64,000 nt of DNA from Nostoc sp. MG11 (GTDB lineage: Bacteria > Cyanobacteriota > Cyanobacteriia > Cyanobacteriales > Nostocaceae): the NCBI RefSeq assembly GCF_014904695.1, contig NZ_JACXXN010000011.1, forward strand, positions 1 to 64,000, written 5' to 3'. Made by a program: the position numbers and the translations under genes. Shown one piece after another: positions 7,067 through 15,969 of this stretch (position 1 is the first letter of the stretch; every line of letters starts with the position of its first letter). The notes under the pieces are model-generated. The model was not told where the DNA came from, did not search any database, and saw nothing but the letters and a program-made list of their open reading frames with translations.

Positions 7067-8147
7067 TTTCTTGACGACGCACCCGCAGTTTTTCAACAGT
7101 TAAGTTGAGAAGTTCTGCTGCTTTCATCTCTGAAATCTTGCCCAATTTTAAGGACTGCCAAATTAGAAATTCATAACGTTCATTTTCTGGATAATCATCC
7201 GCTGGCAGTGCTGGTGGTAATTCCATTGAGTTTTGCAAAGATGCACCATCATGTTGCTTTTTATAAATTGCACATATTTTGGCTTTCTCTTTAGCAAAAT
7301 CAATGATTCCCATTTCTGCTAAACGATTTAAGATGGCTAGGTAACTCACCCGAAAATGGCGTTTAAGTTTGACAATATCTTGGGTAAGTGCGTACATCCG
7401 CTCAAATTCAGCTTGAGGTACAAGTAGATGACTAGCAAAGTAATTAGCTACTTTTTCTCGTGCTTTTTCTTCTTCTTTGGTTCCTTCTTCAATCAGGGTG
7501 TCCTGGTACTCTACACGGTGAAAGATTAGGTGTCCAATCTCATGTGCAAGGGTAAACAATTGACGTTCAATGGTGATGTTATGGGTATTTACCAAAACAA
7601 AAGCACCTTCAATATCACTACAAGCACTCAGACCAAAGAAACCTTTAATGGGAACGGAGGAGCGTAAAACTTTTAAGCCGATTTCTTCTACAGACTGAAA
7701 CAGGTTGGCAATGGGAGCATCTCCCAAGCCCAGGCGATGGCGAAACAAAGCAGCTATTGTCTGAATGTGCTTTTCGTTGCCTTCTACTTGATGGCAAGGT
7801 GTACTTTCTGGGGTGTAGGTCGGTAAGCCAACGGCTTGTTCTAGGGCGTTATAAGTTTGCAGCATTCGTAGCACTTGGGCGGCAAACTGAGCATTTTTAT
7901 TAAAAGAAACATGAGCGCGGAACCGGAAGTTGGGTAGTCCTTCACCTTGTGAGCGTAGCAAGTCATCGAGTGTAATGCCCAAAGCATTCGCCAGAGCAGA
8001 GAGGATTTTGCTGTCTGGTAAAGTTTTGGCGTTCTCGTAGTTATTGATGCTCTGGCGAGTTACCCCAGCTTGTTCTGCAAGTTGCTCTTGAGACAAGCCT
8101 AGACTTTTACGGTAGCGGATCAGGTTCGCAGCAATGATCTCTTTCAT
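7044..8147 (-). CDS. Xre HTH regulator fused to ImmA/IrrE-type zinc metallopeptidase
   Basis: 367 residues. Residues 7-62 are a canonical helix-turn-helix (LSQEQLAEQAGVTRQSINNY). Residues about 160-290 are the ImmA/IrrE (M78, DUF955) peptidase with HEIGH at 202-206. The C-terminal 60 residues add a helical segment (KISEMKAAELLNLTVEKLRV) like a second small DNA-binding helix pair. These proteins cleave repressors or antitoxins; when paired with a PIN gene they are thought to act as the regulator/antitoxin. The PIN gene follows with overlap. It lies within 1.6 kb of the restriction system, so a defence patch is plausible. Confidence 0.85.
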   Translation of the reverse strand: MKEIIAANLIRYRKSLGLSQEQLAEQAGVTRQSINNYENAKTLPDSKILSALANALGITLDDLLRSQGEGLPNFRFRAHVSFNKNAQFAAQVLRMLQTYNALEQAVGLPTYTPESTPCHQVEGNEKHIQTIAALFRHRLGLGDAPIANLFQSVEEIGLKVLRSSVPIKGFFGLSACSDIEGAFVLVNTHNITIERQLFTLAHEIGHLIFHRVEYQDTLIEEGTKEEEKAREKVANYFASHLLVPQAEFERMYALTQDIVKLKRHFRVSYLAILNRLAEMGIIDFAKEKAKICAIYKKQHDGASLQNSMELPPALPADDYPENERYEFLIWQSLKLGKISEMKAAELLNLTVEKLRVRRQENEVYAVA

Positions 8148-8287
8148 GGCTGATTCTTTCCTGCGTTAGTGTAGCGGCTCCGTTAGGAGCATCGCTATAA
8201 GTGTCAAAGTTGTTGATGCTATTTATTCTAATTATAATAGGAAATGTCAAAGTAGTTTTACATCAATCTTAAGGAAGTGATAAAGAT

Positions 8288-8455
8288 ATGGCAAAGAATA
8301 CAGGTAACGGTTATCGCCGTGGTGCTGTGGACAAACGCAGCCAAACTTACAACCCTGTAACCGAACAATGGGTAAAGCGTAATGCTGAAACCGGACGGTT
8401 TATGGACGTGAAGCAAAGCGGAGAACCTTTTAAAGGTATTCGTAAAGAAGACTAA
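8288..8455 (+). CDS. small conserved-looking basic protein (55 residues), function unknown
   Basis: Encodes 55 residues starting MAKNTGNGYRRGAVDKRSQ and ending FKGIRKED. It has a strong ribosome binding site (AAGGAAG at 8271-8277, ten bases before the ATG). The protein is hydrophilic and basic, with no membrane segment. The GNGYR..G.V..RSQ.YNP..W.KR...GRF layout resembles small hypothetical proteins I recall from diverse bacteria, but I know no function. The gene is divergent from the Xre-ImmA gene (140 bases between starts) and is followed by a strong inverted repeat. Confidence 0.75.
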   Translation: MAKNTGNGYRRGAVDKRSQTYNPVTEQWVKRNAETGRFMDVKQSGEPFKGIRKED

Positions 8456-8462
8456 TACCAAA

Positions 8463-8495
8463 TTGCGTTCAATCTCCACAATTAATTGAACGCAA
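8463..8495. repeat. perfect 11-bp inverted repeat after the small gene
   Basis: TTGCGTTCAAT (8463-8473) and ATTGAACGCAA (8485-8495) are exact reverse complements around 11 bases. There is no T-run, so it is either a weak terminator or a small dispersed palindrome. Confidence 0.6.
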
Positions 8496-8687
8496 CTCGG
8501 TATAGGTCTTAGGTTTAGTTTATTGAAGGGGTGGTATTACACTCATAGCCCACTCCTTCAGTTCTCTTCATTAGATCTACGAAATATCTACCAATAAATT
8601 TTTATAAAATATTTTGCAATCGCTAAATTGGTTGCTTTGTTTATTGCCAAGCTAATACTAAGTGCTCTAGTAGACAAAAATAGCAAA

Positions 8688-8730
8688 GGAGCAGACAATT
8701 CACAATTCAACATTGTAAATTATCTGCTCC
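8688..8730 (-). terminator. likely transcription terminator of chlP
   Basis: GGAGCAGACAATT (8688-8700) and AATTATCTGCTCC (8718-8730) pair with one mismatch, and the inner ACAAT/ATTGT can extend the stem. Read on the minus strand the stem is followed by TTTGCTATTTTT. It lies 55 bases past the chlP stop codon. Confidence 0.65.
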
Positions 8731-8784
8731 AATCTCACTACTCAGCACGGGCTAAACGCCTCGCTACCGCGCTTCAGCACTCAA

Positions 8785-10020
8785 CTAGGGAGCAAGAGCA
8801 TTACCCCGAATTAAGCTACCAATAGTTTTGGCAGTAATTTTCATTTGGGTGATGGGATTAGCTGGGACAACAGTCTTATATAGATAACTATCGAATGTTA
8901 ACCGCTGTACATCAAGATCACCGCACATTTCTACAAACGCTTCGCGGGTGGCGTCAGAACGATAGAACACGCTTTGCAGAATGTCCAACACTTTGTAAGT
9001 GAGTCCGTATTTTTTATCCCAACGCTTCAGATAAATCTTGAGATCCCCTTCTGTGGGAATACGGTTGCCACTGTTAGAAGCTTCTACAATGACTTCAGCA
9101 CACATCCGCCCAGACTTAGCGGCAAAGTAAATACCTTCACCAGATGACTTGGTAACGTAGCCAGCAGCATCTCCGACTAAAGCGATTCGACCGACAACGC
9201 GACGAGGACGGGGGTGTTCGGGAATGGGGTGCGCTTCTACTTTGATAATTTGACCGCCTGCGAGTTTTTCGGAAGCGCGGGCCCGGATACCTGCTTGCAA
9301 CTGTTTGATGCTGGCTTTATTAACGTGCATTGTGCCAGTACCAACAGCTACGTGGTCATATTTGGGGAAAACCCAAGCGTAGAAGTCAGTAGAAACATCA
9401 TCACCGACATACATTTCGGCGAGGTCGTTATAGTATGCCATTTTGTCTTGGGGTAAGCGAATGCGCTCTTGGAAAGCGATCGCATAATTGTAATCCCCAG
9501 CATCCATTTCTTTGGCAATACGGGAATTTGCCCCATCTGCCCCAATAATTAAATCCACTTTCAGGGTTTTGGCAATCCCTTGTGCGCCGCCTTCTGTATG
9601 GTCAACGTAATGGATGGTATAGGGGTCAGTATTATTAGTGGGTATATCGAGTTTATGAACAGTGGCATTAATTAAATTTGCGCCTAGTTTTGCCGCGCGA
9701 TCGCGCAGGAAGCCATCCAGCACCTCACGGCGGCACATTCCTATATATTCATCTTCTTTTATCAGATTGATATCAACCTCGCGATTCGAGGGCGAAATCA
9801 TCTTCATCTTTCGGACTCGACGGTCAATAATCTCTGGTGGTAAGTCAAATTCGCTCACCATACAGAGGGGAATTGCACCCCCACAAGGCTTAGCATTGTC
9901 TAGCTTCCGCTCAAACAGATAGGTTTCGATCCCTGATGCAGCCAGTGTTTCAGCGGCAGATGAACCAGCAGGGCCCGACCCAATAACAGCAACCCGTAGT
10001 GTCAAAGGTCTTTCTCCCAA
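8785..10020 (-). CDS. chlP: geranylgeranyl diphosphate/geranylgeranyl-chlorophyll reductase
   Basis: 411 residues, the normal length of cyanobacterial ChlP. This FAD- and NADPH-dependent enzyme reduces the geranylgeranyl chain to phytyl for chlorophyll a and tocopherol, at the thylakoid membrane. Signs: FAD dinucleotide motif VIGSGPAGSSAAE near residue 12, KPCGGAIPLCM (44-54), the middle LIIGADGANSRIAKEM, and RIALVGDAAGYVTKSSGEGIYFA for FAD ribityl binding. The start MGERPLTLRV follows from alignment with the family. The last codons overlap a short dispersed repeat (about 8758-8785) also found near 25093. Confidence 0.96.
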   Translation of the reverse strand: MGERPLTLRVAVIGSGPAGSSAAETLAASGIETYLFERKLDNAKPCGGAIPLCMVSEFDLPPEIIDRRVRKMKMISPSNREVDINLIKEDEYIGMCRREVLDGFLRDRAAKLGANLINATVHKLDIPTNNTDPYTIHYVDHTEGGAQGIAKTLKVDLIIGADGANSRIAKEMDAGDYNYAIAFQERIRLPQDKMAYYNDLAEMYVGDDVSTDFYAWVFPKYDHVAVGTGTMHVNKASIKQLQAGIRARASEKLAGGQIIKVEAHPIPEHPRPRRVVGRIALVGDAAGYVTKSSGEGIYFAAKSGRMCAEVIVEASNSGNRIPTEGDLKIYLKRWDKKYGLTYKVLDILQSVFYRSDATREAFVEMCGDLDVQRLTFDSYLYKTVVPANPITQMKITAKTIGSLIRGNALAP

Positions 10021-10451
10021 TCTTCACATTTACCGAAAGCATCGTATCACGGTCTTTTGGCTGATTTTGCGCTCTACCTCCAGGTTTCGACTGAAATGCA
10101 ATATACCTTAATATTTCGATACAAACAGTGCGATCGCGAATTGGGAATTGTAAATTTATCCCCTTTCTTGTTTCCATTGGGTCATTATCAAGTATGCAAA
10201 TTTGATTTTTCGCTTCTCTGACTAACAAGTTAGTGGTCTGCCAAGCCAAAAATGCTGGGTGAGGGCTGGGGAAAGGTTAAAGGGAATGTGAGTTAAAAAC
10301 ATGCACCTCTTTACCCCGCAAAGGGAACTTGGCGAACAGCTAGCATCGCTGCAATTACTAAATCTTGTTAATCTAAACGCAATTGTCTATGGTATATGTA
10401 AGACACGGTAAACCCAGCAAAAAACCGTAGATTGTTGCAGAGGTAGTAGCA
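10021..10451. other. intergenic region between divergent chlP and cysA-like genes
   Basis: About 430 bases that must hold both promoters. It is open in one minus-strand frame (9950-10249), but that frame runs over the chlP start and has no family features, so it is judged non-coding. One GCGATCG site occurs at about 10131. No clear operator or riboswitch was seen. Confidence 0.4.
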
Positions 10452-11468
10452 GTGGGCATAGTAGTTGAAAACGTATCCAAGCAATTTGGGAGTTTCAAGG
10501 CAGTTGATCAGGTCAGCCTAGAAATTAAGAGTGGTTCGCTGGTTGCCTTACTAGGGCCATCAGGCTCAGGTAAATCTACCCTGCTACGATTAATTGCGGG
10601 TTTAGAGATGCCAGATAGTGGCAAAATCTTGCTGACTGGGAAAGACGCTACTTATCAAAGTGTGCAAGAGCGGAATATTGGGTTTGTGTTTCAACACTAT
10701 GCCCTATTTAAGCATTTGACTGTACGGCAAAATATTGCTTTTGGCTTAGAAATTCGCAAGGCGCCAACAAAAAAGATTAAAGGGCGAGTAGAACAATTGC
10801 TGGAATTGGTGCAGTTGAGCGGACTAGGCGATCGCTACCCATCACAACTTTCTGGTGGTCAAAGACAACGGGTAGCCTTAGCAAGATCACTAGCTGTAGA
10901 ACCCGACGTTTTATTGCTAGATGAACCTTTTGGCGCACTCGATGCTAAAGTCCGTAAAGACTTGCGGGCATGGTTACGCCGCCTCCATGATGAAGTACAT
11001 GTTACCACTGTTTTCGTCACCCACGACCAAGAAGAAGCAATGGAAGTCTCTGACGAAGTTGTGGTTATGAATCAAGGGCGTGTAGAACAGGTAGGGACGC
11101 CAGCAGAAATTTACGATAATCCTGCCACAGCATTTGTGATGAGCTTCATTGGCCCGGTGAACGTGTTACCCAGCACCTCAAAGATTTTCCAAAGCAGTGG
11201 GTTTGATTCGCCACATCCAGAAGTATTTTTGCGTCCGCAAGATGTGATTGTGGAAAAGGTTGCCAACGGCGCTACTGCACCTGCTACAGTCAGCCGTTTG
11301 ATACATTTGGGTTGGGAAATTCAAGTGGAATTAACGTTAGATGATGGGCAAGTAGTGACAGCACATCTAACACGCGATCGCTTTAACCAATTGGAGTTAG
11401 AACCGCAACAACGGGTGTATGTGAAGCCGAAGGATGCGAAATCTTTTCCCCTGTATTATTCGATTTAG
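10452..11468 (+). CDS. cysA: sulfate/thiosulfate ABC transporter ATP-binding protein
   Basis: 338 residues, GTG start at 10452 with GAGGTAG upstream. Walker [10 protein letters not shown] (about 35-43), signature LSGGQRQR (about 135), Walker [13 protein letters not shown], and switch His in VFVTHDQ all intact. The [19 protein letters not shown] start, [15 protein letters not shown] and the C-terminal TOBE-like domain with FIGPVNVLP and EVFLRPQDV are typical of CysA. It powers sulfate uptake at the plasma membrane. The permease and binding-protein genes are not in the window, so this copy is detached from the usual cys operon. Confidence 0.88.
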   Translation: MGIVVENVSKQFGSFKAVDQVSLEIKSGSLVALLGPSGSGKSTLLRLIAGLEMPDSGKILLTGKDATYQSVQERNIGFVFQHYALFKHLTVRQNIAFGLEIRKAPTKKIKGRVEQLLELVQLSGLGDRYPSQLSGGQRQRVALARSLAVEPDVLLLDEPFGALDAKVRKDLRAWLRRLHDEVHVTTVFVTHDQEEAMEVSDEVVVMNQGRVEQVGTPAEIYDNPATAFVMSFIGPVNVLPSTSKIFQSSGFDSPHPEVFLRPQDVIVEKVANGATAPATVSRLIHLGWEIQVELTLDDGQVVTAHLTRDRFNQLELEPQQRVYVKPKDAKSFPLYYSI

Positions 11469-11576
11469 CGATTCTAGATACTTTTGTCATAAGACAGGCG
11501 ATCGCGCCTCAGCCATGTTAATTGCTAATGCTAAAATTGCCTAAAATTGGAATAGGGTCAAACAAGAGAACTACAA

Positions 11577-11777
11577 ATGACGACAAAAGAACAAATCCAA
11601 GCTGAAATAGACAGCCTTAGTGACGAGTATCTTAATGAGTTATATCTTTTAATCAAAGATTTTGCTCAATCTAAACAACAGCCTAAAAAAACCAGCTTCA
11701 TGTCTAAATTAAAACAGATAAAAATAGAAGCGCCAGAAAACTTTGCTGCCCATCTCGATTTATATTTAGACGGTTAA
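11577..11777 (+). CDS. small antitoxin-like protein (VapB/DUF2281 type)
   Basis: 66 residues: an N-terminal helix pair (EQIQAEIDSLSDEYLNELYLLIKDFAQ), a linker, then KIEAPENFAAHLDLYLDG. This is the layout of DUF2281/VapB-like antitoxins commonly placed just before a PIN toxin gene. A truncated PIN frame follows four bases after its stop codon. Role is inferred from size and context. Confidence 0.65.
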   Translation: MTTKEQIQAEIDSLSDEYLNELYLLIKDFAQSKQQPKKTSFMSKLKQIKIEAPENFAAHLDLYLDG

Positions 11778-11781
11778 AAGT

Positions 11782-11889
11782 TTGTCTAATCAGCTATTTA
11801 CTGATACTTTATTTGTTGTAGCGCTGATTAATCAACGTGATCAATATCACCAACAAGCCTCAAAATTAGCAGATAAATTTGAAGTATAA
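11782..11889 (+). pseudogene. truncated VapC-like PIN toxin (35 residues left)
   Basis: From a TTG at 11782 the frame reads SNQLFTDTLFVVALINQRDQ and continues YHQQASKLADKFE before a stop at 11887-11889. This is the N-terminus of a PIN domain, including the first catalytic aspartate, but the other 90-100 residues are missing. The break is followed at once by short repeat sequence (about 11915-11955), so a repeat insertion or deletion probably removed the rest. The upstream antitoxin-like gene remains intact. Confidence 0.7.
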
Positions 11890-12001
11890 ATGCTATCGGG
11901 TTGATGCCAGAAAATGCGTAGGCGATCGCGCAGCGTCTCCTAGAGAAGCCCGTCGTAGACATTGCATCAATGCATCAATATAGATTGTCGATAATTCACC
12001 T

Positions 12002-12586
12002 TTAACTCAAAGCCACCATCGGTAACATCTCCAATACCGCAATCTGCAAATCAGGAAATTCTAACGGTGAAATAATCCTATCTTCACTCAAAATTACTTT
12101 ACTTTGATAGCCATCCTGAGTTGGTTTCCGAAATACATATAATTGACGGCTAACCACATCTAGCACCCAATAATCTTTAATTCCCGCCTTTGAGTAGGCT
12201 TTGGCTTTGGTTTCACAGTCCAATTTCAGGCTGCTATCTGCTACCTCAATAATTAGATAAACTTCAGGCGGGGTAGGATGGTGGTCTGCATAGTCCAGCG
12301 GATCTACTTTAACTACAGCAATATCCGGTTCTGGCTCAGACCTTTCATTTAACTTAATTGGATCTTGAATAGATACCCAAGCTCGATTTCCTAGTCTGTT
12401 TTTCAGTAAATAATCTGTTCTCCCTACTGCTGACCGATGGGCTGTCCCTTTTGCACTCATCCAGATTATGTTCCCTTCTAAGAGTTCCACTCGTTCATCT
12501 GCACCAAAAATCCCAGCCTCAGCCATCCGGTGGTATTCCTCAACTGTCCACAGGCGAAGTCTTAATGTCGTGTCTGTGTTTTGCAT
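12002..12586 (-). CDS. Uma2-family (DUF820) putative endonuclease
   Basis: 194 residues. The PD-(D/E)XK core is visible: ELLEGNIIWMS near 34-44, EPDIAVV at about 91-97, EVYLIIEVADSSLKLD at about 108-123 and Y-x-x-GIKDYWVLD. The family is hugely expanded in filamentous cyanobacteria and often linked with mobile DNA; biological role is unproven. A repeat-rich 110-base gap separates it from the broken VapC. Confidence 0.85.
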   Translation of the reverse strand: MQNTDTTLRLRLWTVEEYHRMAEAGIFGADERVELLEGNIIWMSAKGTAHRSAVGRTDYLLKNRLGNRAWVSIQDPIKLNERSEPEPDIAVVKVDPLDYADHHPTPPEVYLIIEVADSSLKLDCETKAKAYSKAGIKDYWVLDVVSRQLYVFRKPTQDGYQSKVILSEDRIISPLEFPDLQIAVLEMLPMVALS

Positions 12587-12694
12587 AGCTTATTTAACAA
12601 TTGTGAGAAGCGATTAATATCCTAGCATTTTTAACTTGACATATCCAAAATAGTATGATATGCAGACAAAACAAATAAAAACATTTTAAAGGTA

Positions 12695-13918
12695 ATGACT
12701 CAAGTTGTAATTGTTGGGGCTGGGCCCACTGGTGCAACACTGGCACTCCTGCTTGTGAAACGGGGTATTACAGTCAAACTAATCGAAGCATCCCGTAACT
12801 TCCGGCGAGTTTTTCGCGGTGAGGGGCTAATGCCCAGTGGATTAGATGCCCTAGAGCAAATGGGATTGTTGCCCGTGTTAGAACACGTTCCTCATCGCTC
12901 TCTTGATGCCTGGGAGTTCTTGATCAATAAGCGATCGCTATTTCGAGTTGAGGAACCAATGGAACCCAATGGTAAACCAGTCATGCTCGTTTCACAGCCA
13001 GCCCTCTTAGAAGCGCTGATAGAACAAGCAAGCACCTATCCCAATTTTGAGTTAGTGCAGAGTGAACCTGTACAAGATTTGCTGTGGAGCGATTCATCTT
13101 CGCCCACACTGGGTGAACGCCGGGTTACTGGCGTCAAGCTAGGGAACAATCGCACTATTTCTGCGGATTTAGTCATTGGGGCAGATGGACGTAATTCCAT
13201 TGTGCGGCAGCGAGCAAACTTAACTCTAGATCAGCAATCTCAAAGTTTTAATATTCTTTGGTTCAAGTTGGCAGATAGTCCGCGTTTTGAGTCGGAAAAT
13301 GTCTTTTACTCAGTTGTAAGCGGTCGTCACGCTTTTGGATTATTTCGCAGCTCGGAGGGTAATCTTCAGGTGGGCTGGTCACTCTATGAGGATTCTCCAA
13401 TAGACTGGAAGCAAGTCGATTGGGCTGAGATGTTGGCGTCTGTGTCACCTCCTTGGTTAGCCGAGCATTTCCGACAAAATGCCGAAACCATTGAGCGGCC
13501 AGTATTGCTATCGGTTGTAGTCGGTCGTTGTCCGCGCTGGTCTGTACCAGGGTTACTACTGTTGGGCGATGCGGCTCATCCAATGTCACCTATCCGCGCT
13601 CAGGGTATCAATATGGCATTGCGGGATGTGATTGTTGCAGCCAACCATCTAGTTCCTCTATTGCGTGAGGAAGCAGAACACGCAGATATTGATGCGACAT
13701 TACCACAGATTCAAGCTAAACGAGATCCAGAAATTGTGCGATCGCAACAACTTCAAAGTGAAGAAGCGGCTCAGGCTGAACGGCTGACTAAAAGCGCCCT
13801 GCTGCAATCGTTAGTAAGCAAGCTAGCTCCCGTCCTCCGCCAGCCCGTTCGCCAGTCTTGGCTGAAACGACAGCGCAAGCTACGCCAAGGAGTATTGCAG
13901 ATGAAGTTAACTGTTTAA
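12695..13918 (+). CDS. FAD-dependent monooxygenase (aromatic hydroxylase fold)
   Basis: 407 residues, single-component flavoprotein of the p-hydroxybenzoate hydroxylase group. FAD motif VVIVGAGPTGATLALLL at residues 4-20, the DG motif LVIGADGRNSIVRQRA in the middle, and the GD motif LLLLGDAAHPMSPIRAQGIN near 290. Such enzymes hydroxylate aromatic or polyketide-like substrates using NAD(P)H and oxygen. The substrate is not predictable. Its 3' end overlaps the convergent methyltransferase gene by 131 bases. Confidence 0.85.
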   Translation: MTQVVIVGAGPTGATLALLLVKRGITVKLIEASRNFRRVFRGEGLMPSGLDALEQMGLLPVLEHVPHRSLDAWEFLINKRSLFRVEEPMEPNGKPVMLVSQPALLEALIEQASTYPNFELVQSEPVQDLLWSDSSSPTLGERRVTGVKLGNNRTISADLVIGADGRNSIVRQRANLTLDQQSQSFNILWFKLADSPRFESENVFYSVVSGRHAFGLFRSSEGNLQVGWSLYEDSPIDWKQVDWAEMLASVSPPWLAEHFRQNAETIERPVLLSVVVGRCPRWSVPGLLLLGDAAHPMSPIRAQGINMALRDVIVAANHLVPLLREEAEHADIDATLPQIQAKRDPEIVRSQQLQSEEAAQAERLTKSALLQSLVSKLAPVLRQPVRQSWLKRQRKLRQGVLQMKLTV

Positions 13919-14612
13919 TACATAAATACTCAGTATAAGCAGGTGTAAAACTAGTTACTTCTAAAATTTTCAATCCAGCGCGTGTCAACATCTCTTCAAT
14001 AATCCAGACAAAAGTACTGTGTTCTTCACGCACATGCATTTCAAAGTCTTTAGCTGTCCAACCTTGACCTTGAGGTTTTGCCACCTGTTTGATCCATTCA
14101 TTGATTGAAGTTTCGTATTCTGTAGGTGGGAATGAAAAAACTGCATCCCGTAGATAGAAAATACCATTAGGCTTTAGCAGCGCAGCTATCCTCAAAAAAG
14201 CAATCATCTTCCAAAAATCTGGCAAGATGTGAAGCGCATTCTTGGTGACAACGAAATCAACAGGTTCATCTTGATGTTGATAAGTTAAGAAACCTGCTTG
14301 GTGAAATTTGATATTAGTAACACCAAATGTTTTAGCCTTTCGCTGAGCATAATTTAGCATGGCTTGTGAGATATCAATAGCGTGTACAGAAGCACCAACT
14401 AGTGAAGCCTGAATTGCGAAAGTACCTGTACCTGCTCCGAAATCGATAATAGTGTGCTTTGAAGAAATGTTTAGGCGAGTGACTAAAGCCTGTTCTTTCT
14501 CTGGCGTACTTGATGTCTGATTACGGTCATAAGCTTCAACTTGTGCTACATCCTCGAAGTCAACACCAGCCATTTTAGACTCATCGAAGTACCAAGCGGG
14601 AAAGCTGTTCAT
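13788..14612 (-). CDS. class I SAM-dependent methyltransferase with an accidental C-terminal extension
   Basis: 274 residues as written. Motif I IIDFGAGTGTFAIQA at about 55-69, then HAIDISQAML, VDFVVTKNALHILPD and LLKPNGIFYLRDAVF make a standard methyltransferase. The natural end is probably near EYLCIK (about residue 232), because everything after about 13919 is antisense to the monooxygenase gene and reads as low-similarity filler (AILLGVACAVVSA...). A lost stop codon, or a deletion joining the two genes, would explain this. Ribosome binding site AAAGAGAT sits before the ATG. Substrate unknown. Confidence 0.8.
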   Translation of the reverse strand: MNSFPAWYFDESKMAGVDFEDVAQVEAYDRNQTSSTPEKEQALVTRLNISSKHTIIDFGAGTGTFAIQASLVGASVHAIDISQAMLNYAQRKAKTFGVTNIKFHQAGFLTYQHQDEPVDFVVTKNALHILPDFWKMIAFLRIAALLKPNGIFYLRDAVFSFPPTEYETSINEWIKQVAKPQGQGWTAKDFEMHVREEHSTFVWIIEEMLTRAGLKILEVTSFTPAYTEYLCIKQLTSSAILLGVACAVVSAKTGERAGGGRELACLLTIAAGRF

Positions 14613-14710
14613 TTTGCTATCTCTTTGTGGACTTAGTTTTCAGCCTAACTCTTTGTGCGATCGCACTTAGTACTTTGTCAATTTAGTTTCGAGGGTTTGT
14701 AGTAGGTACT

Positions 14711-14918
14711 AGGACTTACGCACTGAAGCCTGAAACTTAGATCCCCCCTAGCCCACGCCAGTCGCTCCACTTGGGGAGACCCCATCGCATGATTGCGTCT
14801 CCCCAACTCTTGGAGACGCTACGCGAAGGGAGAAGACCGCGCTGGCTCCCCTTAAAAAGGGGGGAACTTCTAAAGCCCCCTTTTTAAGGGGGTTGGGGGA
14901 TCTGAGTGCGTAAGTCCT
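14711..14918. mobile_element. MITE-like element, family 1, copy with an inner insertion
   Basis: The 208-base element begins AGGACTTACGCACT (14711-14724) and ends with its reverse complement AGTGCGTAAGTCCT. Inside, CCCCCT and AAGGGGG blocks form a long hairpin. Compared with the 114-base copy at 24292-24405 it carries roughly 100 extra bases (about 14752-14855) rich in another dispersed repeat (GTCTCC, GACGCTACGCGAAG). No transposase frame is present. The rest of the 14613-15147 gap is AT-rich and shows nothing else clear. Confidence 0.75.
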
Positions 14919-15219
14919 GGGTACTTTATTTAGTACTTACTACAATCAGGACTAAAGCCCTTACTACGAATTTACTTATCCATCAATTTAAACTTGACGC
15001 ACTACTAGCAGCAAAGATAAAGCATAGATTAATCCGTCGTTTTTGACTAAATACTATAGAGAGTCTGGGTCTTTTTGACCTTTGAAAGAATTCTTGCATT
15101 AGTACGAATACACAAGAGCCAAAATCTGGTAGATTAACTCGGAACGCATGGGTTACATCTGGCTAATTTTGAGGATTTTAGGTATTTCTGCAACTACTAA
15201 ATTGGGGGAAATTAAAGCT

Positions 15220-15969
15220 ATGAAACCATTTCTTTTTGTAACCGACCTGGATCACACCCTCGTAGGCAATGACAACGCTTTAGCAGAACTAACCCAACTA
15301 CTCAGTGAACATCGCCAAGAATACGGCACTAAAATTGTTTATGCTACTGGGCGATCGCCTCTACTTTACAGAGAACTCCAAGTTGAAAAAAATCTTTTGC
15401 AACCTGATGCTCTTGTCCTTTCTGTAGGTACAGAAATTTACTTTGATAATAACGAGACTCCAGATTCAGACTGGTCAGAAATCCTTTCACCAGGCTGGGA
15501 ACGAGAAAAAGTATTATCTATTACTAGTAAATACACTGAGCTAGCTCTGCAACCAGACTCAGAACAGCGTCCCTTCAAAGTAAGTTTTTTCCTGCAACAA
15601 GATTCGGCTACAAATGTCTTACCACAACTTGAGTCAGAGTTGCAGAAATATAAATTAAATATAAAGTTAATCTATAGTAGCGGTATTGACCTTGACATTG
15701 TACCCCGTACCAGCGATAAAGGTCAGGCAATGCAGTTTCTCCGCCAAAAGTGGAAATTTGCAGCAGAACAAACAGTTGTCTGTGGTGATTCGGGTAATGA
15801 TATTGCTTTATTTGCTGTAGGCAACGAACGGGGAATCATTGTTGGGAATGCGCGTCCAGAGCTACTCCAATGGCACAACGAGTATCCCGCTGACTATCGC
15901 TACCTGGCAAATGGTTTTTGTGCAGGTGGAATTATCGAAGGTTTGAAATATTTTGGTTTATTGAAATGA
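15220..15969 (+). CDS. sucrose-6-phosphate phosphatase (HAD superfamily)
   Basis: 249 residues from the ATG at 15220; an in-frame ATG at 15148 would add an atypical hydrophobic leader, and GGGGGAAATTAAAG precedes the inner start. Hydrolyses sucrose-6-phosphate, last step of sucrose synthesis. HAD motif [12 protein letters not shown] (nucleophile D9, acid D11), motif II YATGRS, the sugar-cap region, then motif [14 protein letters not shown] and [12 protein letters not shown]. Length equals cyanobacterial SPP. A trehalose phosphatase or other sugar phosphatase of the same subclass is a less likely alternative. Its stop overlaps the ruvA start as ATGA. Confidence 0.85.
   Translation: MKPFLFVTDLDHTLVGNDNALAELTQLLSEHRQEYGTKIVYATGRSPLLYRELQVEKNLLQPDALVLSVGTEIYFDNNETPDSDWSEILSPGWEREKVLSITSKYTELALQPDSEQRPFKVSFFLQQDSATNVLPQLESELQKYKLNIKLIYSSGIDLDIVPRTSDKGQAMQFLRQKWKFAAEQTVVCGDSGNDIALFAVGNERGIIVGNARPELLQWHNEYPADYRYLANGFCAGGIIEGLKYFGLLK

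Noticed and set aside
8258-8479. 73-residue minus-strand frame
   Set aside because: Antisense to the 55-residue plus-strand gene, which has a proper ribosome binding site and protein-like composition.
8628-8825. 65-residue plus-strand frame after the small gene
   Set aside because: Covers the chlP terminator hairpin and a dispersed repeat and runs into the chlP 3' end; no protein features.
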